Source: Symbiodinium natans (lineage: Eukaryota > Sar > Dinophyceae > Suessiales > Symbiodiniaceae). Taken from it: a stretch of 11,000 nt of DNA. The stretch spans positions 842,177-853,176 of the forward strand of contig CAJNDS010002779.1 in NCBI GenBank assembly GCA_905221605.1, written 5' to 3'. A program made the translations under genes and the position numbers. The notes beneath the pieces were generated by a model. The model was not told the DNA's origin. It ran no database searches and saw only the letters and a list, made by a program, of their open reading frames with translations. Each line of letters opens with the position of its first letter. Position 1 is the stretch's first letter. Below are positions 3,701 to 6,926 of the stretch, piece by piece.

Positions 3701-6557
3701 CTAATACATGTACCCGCTAATTCAGGAATAGACCTTAAATCATATTGGGGGGCCCTAGAAGAATTAATGTAAATTCCGTAATTTAGGGGTCTTGGGCCTC
3801 TTTGGGGTTTAGGGTTTAGGGTTTAGGGTTTAGGGTTTAGGGTTTAGGGTTTACCCCTTATAGGGTTGGCAACCCTCTGCTTCCCCTGCAGCCTCAACCA
3901 AAAGAGAGCCGCGGTTTAGGGTTTAGGGTTTAGGGTTTAGGGTTTAGGGTTTAGGGTTTAGGGTTTAGGGTCTAGGGAACCCTACAACCCACACCATGCA
4001 GCTTCGACCATAAAAACCGCCACAGCCCCCGAGCATCCCTGAGCCTTACAAACCCTGAAACCTTGAAAGCCCTGCCAAACCCTGAAAAGGCCCTATATAC
4101 CTCAAAGCGAAAACCTAAAGAGCCCAATGCCCTTTCATTGAGGACGGAATATACCTTAAATCATATTCGGGGACCCCTGTATAAATTCAGGTTTTTTCCT
4201 TAACTAAGGAATAATGACACCCTAAAAAAGGTTTGGGAAACCCTATATAAGTTAAGGTATGTTCCTTAATTAAGGGGCATTGGGCTCTTCGGGAAGGCCC
4301 GGCGTCAGAAGCTGCTGTCGGCCGCCGGGCAACTCGATGCGTCGTCGCCGGGCGCCAAAGGGCGCTACAGGCCTGGCGTTGGTTTTGGGGTAGTTTAGGG
4401 TTTAGGGTTTAGGGTTTAGGGTTTAGGGTTCAGGGTTTAGGGTTTAGGGTTTAGGGTTTAGGGTCTAGGGTTTAGGGTTAGGGCCTTATGGGACATCTTT
4501 AATTTTCCCTTCCTGGGCCCCGAAGAGGACTATATCTAGGAACAGTTTTCACAGGACTTTCAGGGCCATCCTATCTTTTTCGGGGCTTTAGGGCTCCACC
4601 CTACACACCTTTAGGGTTTAGGGTTTAGGGGTTAGGGGTTAGGGGTTGGGGGTTGGGGGGTTAGGGGTTTGCGGTTTGTAGGGCTTAGATTTGGGGCTAG
4701 GAGCTCAGGGCCTTAGCGCTGTACTTTTTTTGTCGGCCCTACGCAACAGCACACGAAGCAGCGCAGGTCTAGGGTTTGCGGGGCGGTGAGGGCCGCTGAC
4801 TCTATAGCGTGGGTGGCTAGCATGCGGTTGACAAGCGCATGGTCCGCATGGTAGATGCTCCGAGCTTCCATGCTGTGCGGATCCTTAAACCCTAAACCCC
4901 ATAAGCCCTATAAACCCTATACTTGAACCCTATAAACCCTATAAACTCTATACACCCTATAAACCCTATAAACCCTAAACCCTACAAACCCTCAACCCAA
5001 CAAAAACTCCAAAAGCCCGAAACCCATGGCAGCGGAAGGGTCGACGAGCGCAAGCTCCGCGTGCGCGGCGCGGCAGCCGCGCTCCGCCACCCACTGCCGG
5101 AGGAGGCTGCAGAAGAAGACGGGCCAGGGCCACCCTTTTTAAGGTTTATGAGTTGGGGCATATAGGGGTTTAGGAAAGTACCACATGAATCAAGGCCTCT
5201 GACCCCTGGTGCCCATAAGCACACAGAGTGCCACCCTGGAGAGCACAGAGAAAGAACAGGTGCGAAGGGAGAAAGAAGCCATCGTTCGAGACTTCCTTGG
5301 CAAGCCACAAGGCGCCCCTGGGACGTACCAGTGATGAGGGGATGCATATATGGCCTTCAGGTACTGACAGAAAGCTATGGGGGAACATCCCAACATACAC
5401 TCATGGACACTAAGCCTTTGGTGGGGATTAGGGGTGGCCGGGAGATTTTGATTTCTGTGATTTTAAGTGGAGGCTCAAGGGGCTTTAGCTGATGACGCTT
5501 CGGGGGTAAACCCTAAACCCTAAACCCTAGCCCTAAACCCCAAACCCCAAACCCTAAACCCTAACCCTAAACCCTAAACCCCTAAACCCCTAAACCCCCC
5601 CCCCCCCCACCCTTGAAAGCTTACCCTAAACCCTAAGCCCTAAGCCCTAAACCCTAAGCCAAAGCCCTAAACGTGCGCAGGAGAAGACTTGACGAAGGAA
5701 GAGTTGGAGCACGCCAGGGGCGTGGATGTGAAGGTGCCGCCATCAGCTTCTTGGGCTTTTGGGGGGGGGGGGGGGGGGGGCGGTTCAGGGTTTAGGGTTT
5801 AGGGTTTGGGGTTTAGGGTTTAGGGTTTGGGGTTTAGGGTTTAGGGTTTAGGGTTGGGGGGGTTGAGGGCTTTGGGCGGTTTCAGGTTTTGGGGGCTTAA
5901 GGTTGAGGCTTTTGGGTTGTTGGGTTTGAAGGGTGAGGGTTTCTGGGTTTCAGGCTTTGGGTATTGGGTTTCGGGCCTGGGAACTTGCCCAGAACCCTAA
6001 ACCTTCCGAAGCTCTATGACAATTTCCGCATAGAATAGCCTTAAACCCCAAAACCCTAAACCCTAAACCCTAAACCGTCTTCAACCCCAGAGGAGGCCGT
6101 TGAGGGCTACGTCTCTCCAGAGTTCGCCTGCGCACGGCACCTCCAAATCATGGAGGCAACTAGGGTTCAGGGGTTTAGGGGTTTGGGGTCTGGGGTATAC
6201 AGGGGTTTAGGGTTTAGGGGTGAGGGGTTTAGGGGGGCTTTGGGGTCTAGGTTTAGGGTTTCGGGTTTAAGGTTTAGGGTTTAGGGTTGAGGGCTTTAGG
6301 GTTTAGGGTTCAGGGCTTTAGGGGTTTGGGGTTGGGATGTTCCCCCTTTTTCTAGCAGCAATAGGGATTATCATGGGGTGTACTATATTCCCCATTAACG
6401 CTGTTAGTATAGGGGGGTAAACATCCCAAGTTTGTGGTTTAGGTTCCAGGGCTTAGGCCTGAGGGTTGGGGATTTCGACCCGGGGGTCGAGGGAATCTAT
6501 TCTTTGGTGGATTTGGTGTCGTCACACCCGCTCGGTCCTCAGAGAAACCATCCATAA
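700..6557 (+). CDS. Multi-exon gene model 1, unknown product (partial, 5' end unresolved)
   Basis: Chain of small exons picked by eye from AG/GT borders, open frame, third-position GC and phase continuity: 700-717, 838-901, 1316-1417, 1590-1685, 2224-2282, 2445-2564, 2722-2737, 2882-2951, 3364-3473, 3585-3688, 3892-3913, 4297-4389, 4808-4850, 5033-5143, 5220-5324, 5375-5433, 5681-5733, 6093-6164, 6492-6557 (TAA). Phases agree at every junction except 901 to 1316 and 3473 to 3585, where an exon is missing or a border is wrong. These could therefore be two or three genes. The seven exons from 1316 to 3473 sum to 573 bases, exactly 191 codons. Introns hold TTTAGGG-type arrays and foldback elements. 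I recognise no family: visible features are a short Cys/His patch (exon 2224-2282), a basic hydrophobic stretch (2445-2564) and a charged helical stretch (5220-5324). Each junction could match by chance one time in three, and I chose among alternatives. Confidence 0.4.
713..825. mobile_element. Foldback element A1, nearly the whole of a predicted intron
   Basis: Inverted repeat: the left arm starts GGATGGTTCCCCC and the right arm, reversed, reads GGATGTTCTCCC. Further pairing includes ACTAACAGTCC against GGACTGTTGGT. About 113 bp. A related copy lies at 6332-6429, sharing the terminal arms and an internal ATAGGGATTAT segment. The predicted intron 718-837 is almost exactly this element, with its GT inside the left arm. 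No transposase: non-autonomous, MITE- or introner-like. Confidence 0.75.
838..901 (+). CDS. Candidate exon, gene 1
   Basis: Acceptor CCTAAG, donor GTCGGA. Encodes MKSTLACAVVEGPLQSVQHL plus a split codon. The ATG at 840 could be internal, or a start if the micro-exon upstream is not real. It immediately follows foldback A1. Function unknown. Confidence 0.45.
902..1315. other. Predicted intron region with poly-C and degenerate telomere-type repeats
   Basis: Holds a 16-base C run (1106-1121), an ACAC stretch (about 1137-1155) and degenerate CCCGAAA/CCCTAAA units (1161-1303). An exon-like piece starts at 997 after GCCGCAG (PPRTFRLLAQTK) and fits the phase of exon 838-901, but no good donor follows. 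A missed exon probably lies here. Confidence 0.55.
1316..1417 (+). CDS. Candidate exon, gene 1
   Basis: Acceptor AAAACGCAG, donor GTAGGGTTTAGG, phase 0 at both ends. Encodes 34 residues including VVQLNFEPKGVGHAGDAFYL, a beta-strand-like pattern. An alternative donor is CTGCAG|GTCATG at 1388. The donor GT opens into a telomere-type unit. No family recognised. Confidence 0.5.
1590..1685 (+). CDS. Candidate exon, gene 1
   Basis: Pyrimidine-rich acceptor TTTCTTTGTTCAG and donor GTCCGT, phase 0 at both ends. Encodes 32 residues including SGVLAEVLAITVDSSQ. Third-position GC favours this frame over a second open frame that would contain a CPCGSACHNCG cysteine cluster. That alternative is not excluded. 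Confidence 0.5.
1695..1748. repeat. Degenerate CCCTAAA/CCCCAAA array
   Basis: Seven imperfect telomere-type units on the C strand, just inside the predicted intron after exon 1590-1685. Confidence 0.85.
1920..2046. repeat. Two-copy tandem repeat, 64-base period
   Basis: ACTGTATACTGTAATATCCC starts at 1920 and again at 1984. The copies match through AAGCCTATCCTA and the CGGTTT at their ends, with scattered differences, which suggests an old duplication inside a predicted intron. Confidence 0.85.
2224..2282 (+). CDS. Candidate exon with a Cys/His patch, gene 1
   Basis: Acceptor AACCCAAG, donor GTGATTTC. Encodes TPKRCVGCGAKEGHAGF plus a split Lys codon. The C-x2-C-x5-H spacing recalls part of a small zinc-binding motif, but a fourth ligand is not visible, so zinc binding is only a possibility. 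Phase 0 in, phase 2 out. Confidence 0.45.
2307..2385. repeat. TTTAGGG/TTTGGGG degenerate array
   Basis: G-strand telomere-type units mixed with GGTTTGGG and GGTTTCAGG variants, between two predicted exons. Confidence 0.85.
2445..2564 (+). CDS. Candidate exon, basic and hydrophobic, gene 1
   Basis: Acceptor GGGTTCAG, donor GG|GTTCTG, phase 2 in and out. The frame reads QPWLQDHLVRFSIVPHVFRA, then a basic segment LLPRRFKELGK. 26 of 32 inner codons end in G or C, as in the strong exons of gene 2. A second frame stays open through 2702 and also looks protein-like (about 50% G/C at third positions). It does not fit the phase of the exon before it. Confidence 0.5.
2722..2737 (+). CDS. Candidate 16-base micro-exon, gene 1
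   Basis: Between TATCCCCCTAG and GTGTACC. It converts the phase-2 end of the previous exon to phase 0 of the next and encodes FPKKK after a split Gly codon. Chosen mainly because it repairs the phase. Confidence 0.3.
2882..2951 (+). CDS. Candidate exon abutting foldback B1, gene 1
   Basis: Acceptor TTTAGCTTCAG, donor G|GTAGTTTC. Encodes HDIVLLCHSRALVLLLHSE plus a split codon; strongly hydrophobic. The donor lies in the first bases of foldback B1. The 13 bases TCTGAGGGTAGTT around the donor also occur at the second B copy (6985-6997). Confidence 0.55.
2951..3087. mobile_element. Foldback element B1
   Basis: Left arm GGTAGTTTCAGGGGCC followed by AGTATGGTCCCTT; right arm ATACTAAGGGAACATGAAGG pairs with it imperfectly. 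A related copy at 6991-7136 shares both arms and the internal AGGGTATATAAGGGG. The left end coincides with a predicted 5' splice site in both copies. No coding capacity. Confidence 0.7.
3178..3235. repeat. TTTAGGG-type degenerate array
   Basis: About five G-strand units with interruptions, in the predicted intron 2952-3363. A possible 34-base exon (3132-3165, RTLEYSTYSLR before GTCTAG) lies just upstream but does not fit the phase chain. Confidence 0.8.
3364..3473 (+). CDS. Candidate exon, gene 1
   Basis: Acceptor GGTTTAAG, donor TTT|GTACCC, phase 1 in and 0 out. Encodes ASVGASTCLAKAATSLHQRH and on to HGISWWGF. About two thirds of codons end in G or C. Another donor is CTT|GTGAGG at 3434. 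A competing open frame with acceptor GGTGCCAG (exon 3380-3552, Cys-rich, ending at GTTTAGGG) is also plausible. One of the two is right. Confidence 0.45.
3585..3688 (+). CDS. Candidate exon with hydrophobic segment, gene 1
   Basis: Donor GGG|GTACCC. The frame reads IFFALSLVTFVAHG, then VSVELMLPLYPAIPQYHNG. The first part could be a membrane segment or signal anchor. The acceptor is uncertain (GGGTAG at 3584, TTTAG at 3579 or CCTAG at 3565), so the join to the preceding exon is unresolved. Foldback C1 starts right at its donor. Confidence 0.4.
3690..3806. mobile_element. Foldback element C1
   Basis: Left arm TACCCAAAAGCCTAATAC pairs imperfectly with right arm GTCTTGGGCCTCTTTGGGG. It shares the segment GGAATAGACCTTAAATCATA with element C2 at 4118-4289. 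The left end is at a predicted 5' splice site, and the right end passes directly into a TTTAGGG array. Confidence 0.65.
3806..3853. repeat. TTTAGGG array, about 7 units
   Basis: Near-perfect GGTTTAG repeats directly after foldback C1, inside predicted intron 3689-3891. Confidence 0.97.
3892..3913 (+). CDS. Candidate 22-base micro-exon between telomere-type arrays
   Basis: Strong acceptor CTTCCCCTGCAG. The donor GT is the first GT of a TTTAGGG array (GCG|GTTTAGGG). Encodes PQPKESR plus one base in the chained phase. A look-alike of the same stretch follows at about 3998-4020 (ATGCAGCTTCGACCATAAAA), possibly a decayed duplicate. Confidence 0.4.
3914..3977. repeat. TTTAGGG array, about 9 units
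   Basis: Eight perfect units and one TCTAGGG. The array begins exactly at the predicted 5' splice site of the micro-exon upstream. Confidence 0.97.
4118..4289. mobile_element. Foldback element C2 with clear terminal inverted repeats
   Basis: AAGAGCCCAATGCCC at the left end is the reverse complement of the right end (GGGCATTGGGCTCTT). Weaker pairing extends about 50 bases inward (ATACCTTAAATCATAT against ATATAAGTTAAGGTAT). About 172 bp, no coding frame. It ends 7 bases before a predicted acceptor (GGGAAG, 4291-4296). No obvious target-site duplication. Confidence 0.8.
4297..4389 (+). CDS. Candidate exon, GC-rich, gene 1
   Basis: The phase chain selects the frame with SEAAVGRRATRCVVAGRQ (donor GGGGTAGTTTAGG). 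A second frame, with RRQKLLSAAGQLDASSPG and donor GTTG|GTTTTG, is equally open and somewhat richer in third-position G/C. Coding status is likely, the frame is unresolved. Confidence 0.45.
4393..4483. repeat. TTTAGGG array, about 13 units
   Basis: Mostly perfect, with TTCAGGG and TCTAGGG variants, starting within bases of the predicted donor of exon 4297-4389. Confidence 0.97.
4484..4807. other. Predicted intron with TTTAGGG/TTAGGGG variants
   Basis: Contains a short array drifting from TTTAGGG to TTAGGGG and TTGGGGG (4612-4680). A possible 17-base micro-exon (4747-4763, CACACGAAGCAGCGCAG between CAACAG and GTCTAG) was seen but not used. No other coding signal. Confidence 0.6.
4808..4850 (+). 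CDS. Candidate short exon, gene 1
   Basis: Acceptor CTCTATAG, donor TG|GTAGATG. Encodes WVASMRLTSAWSA plus a split Cys codon, phase 1 in and 2 out, agreeing with both neighbours. Confidence 0.35.
4884..5000. repeat. CCCTAAA array with a CCCTATAAA nine-base variant
   Basis: Begins with CCCTAAA, then about eight CCCTATAAA or close units, then CCCTAAA again. The nine-base period keeps frame, so one frame gives a spurious NPINPI-type open stretch that I do not regard as coding. Confidence 0.9.
5033..5143 (+). CDS. Candidate exon, Arg/Ala/Glu-rich, gene 1
   Basis: Acceptor CCATGGCAG, donor AAG|GTTTATG. Encodes GRVDERKLRVRGAAAALRH, then an acidic stretch LPEEAAEEDGPGPP. Locally GC-rich against the AT-richer repeats around it. 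Phase 2 in and out. Confidence 0.5.
5220..5324 (+). CDS. Candidate exon, charged helix-like, gene 1
   Basis: Acceptor CCCATAAG (alternative CACACAGAG), donor GAC|GTACCAG. Encodes TLESTEKEQVRREKEAIVRD, then FLGKPQGAPG. The first part would form a charged amphipathic helix. Phase 2 in and out. No family recognised. Confidence 0.5.
5375..5433 (+). CDS. Candidate exon, gene 1
   Basis: Acceptor GACAGAAAG, donor GGG|GTGGCC. Encodes YGGTSQHTLMDTKPLVGIRG. The 50-base intron before it is short. The bases GGGGGAACATCCCAAC (5380-5395) match, in reverse complement, the terminus of foldback family A. Confidence 0.35.
5508..5672. repeat. CCCTAAA array with CCCCAAA, CCCTAAG and poly-C
   Basis: Long C-strand telomere-type block with variant units, interrupted by a 14-base C run (5595-5608). 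Inside the predicted intron 5434-5680. Confidence 0.95.
5681..5733 (+). CDS. Candidate exon, gene 1
   Basis: Acceptor CGTGCGCAG, donor AAG|GTGCCGCC. Encodes EDLTKEELEHARGVDVK, phase 1 in and 0 out. It is set between opposing C-strand and G-strand telomere-type blocks. Confidence 0.5.
5761..5858. repeat. G20 homopolymer followed by TTTAGGG/TTTGGGG array
   Basis: Twenty consecutive G (5761-5780), then about ten G-strand units from 5783. Degenerate TTTGGG-like text continues to about 5960. With the C-strand block at 5508-5672 it could pair as a large hairpin around exon 5681-5733. Confidence 0.95.
6093..6164 (+). CDS. Candidate exon, gene 1
   Basis: Acceptor CAACCCCAGAG, donor TAGG|GTTCAGGGG. 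Encodes EAVEGYVSPEFACARHLQIM plus EATR, phase 0 in and out. The donor GT again lies in a telomere-like unit. Confidence 0.5.
6165..6331. repeat. Degenerate TTTAGGG-type intron text
   Basis: About fifteen imperfect G-strand units (GGTTTAGG, GGGGTTTAG, GGTTCAGG) fill the intron between exon 6093-6164 and foldback A2. Confidence 0.85.
6332..6429. mobile_element. Foldback element A2
   Basis: TTGGGATGTT at the left end and AACATCCCAA at the right end are perfect inverted repeats. Pairing continues through the C-rich/G-rich blocks and CTAGCAG/CTGTTAG. It shares the ATAGGGATTAT core with A1 (713-825). 98 bp, inside the predicted intron 6165-6491. Confidence 0.8.
6492..6557 (+). CDS. Candidate terminal exon, gene 1
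   Basis: Acceptor GGGTCGAG. Phase 0 gives GIYSLVDLVSSHPLGPQRNH, Pro, then TAA (6555-6557). It fits the phase of exon 6093-6164 and leaves about 300 bases before the next gene. Another open frame here (GNLFFGGFGVVTPARSSEK) cannot be excluded. Confidence 0.4.
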   Translation, partial: GIYSLVDLVSSHPLGPQRNHP

Positions 6558-6628
6558 ACCCTCAACAACCTCTCAACAGTCCCTCCAAGAAAAGACGCCC
6601 TCTATAAACCTTATATCCCCTAAAACCC

Positions 6629-6694
6629 AGGGTTTAGGGTTTAGGGTTTAGGGTTTAGGGTTTAGGGTTTAGGGTTTAGGGTTTAGGGTTAGGG
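6629..6694. repeat. TTTAGGG array, about 9 units
   Basis: Near-perfect G-strand array between the predicted end of gene 1 and the start of gene 2, so not all arrays are intronic. Confidence 0.97.
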
Positions 6695-6863
6695 TCCCAA
6701 CAATGCGGGTGCTACTGATACGCTTGAAACAGTCACATCCGCAAGAGGATCAACTTGCTGCTGGCAACAGCTACATAAACAAACTCGAAAGGCAACATTA
6801 GCAGTATGTTGTGATACACCCGAGGCATGGCGTGTACCAGCAAGAACGGATATGTGACCTGCG
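6695..6863 (+). other. Upstream region of gene 2 with an open frame
   Basis: A frame is open from about 6694 to 6857 (includes ATLAVCCDTPEAW) and ends TGA. It may be an upstream exon, 5' untranslated sequence or chance. No TATA box or other promoter motif that I can defend. Confidence 0.25.
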
Positions 6864-6926
6864 ATGGCCGGGTCTAATATTGAAGGCCTAACTGCTACAA
6901 TCAAGGCGGACATCCAGCCTGAACAG
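6864..6926 (+). CDS. Candidate first exon, gene 2
   Basis: MAGSNIEGLTATIKADIQPE, then Gln, then donor CAG|GTAGGT. An alternative donor four bases on (GTAG|GTATCT) would skip the next micro-exon and also keep phase. Confidence 0.45.

Noticed and set aside
713-4289. Autonomous transposon
   Set aside because: The foldback elements are 98-172 bases with no transposase frame, and no clear target-site duplications were found.
4923-5165. 80-codon frame starting with NPINPI repeats
   Set aside because: The first part is translated CCCTATAAA repeat. Only the portion from 5033 looks like an exon.
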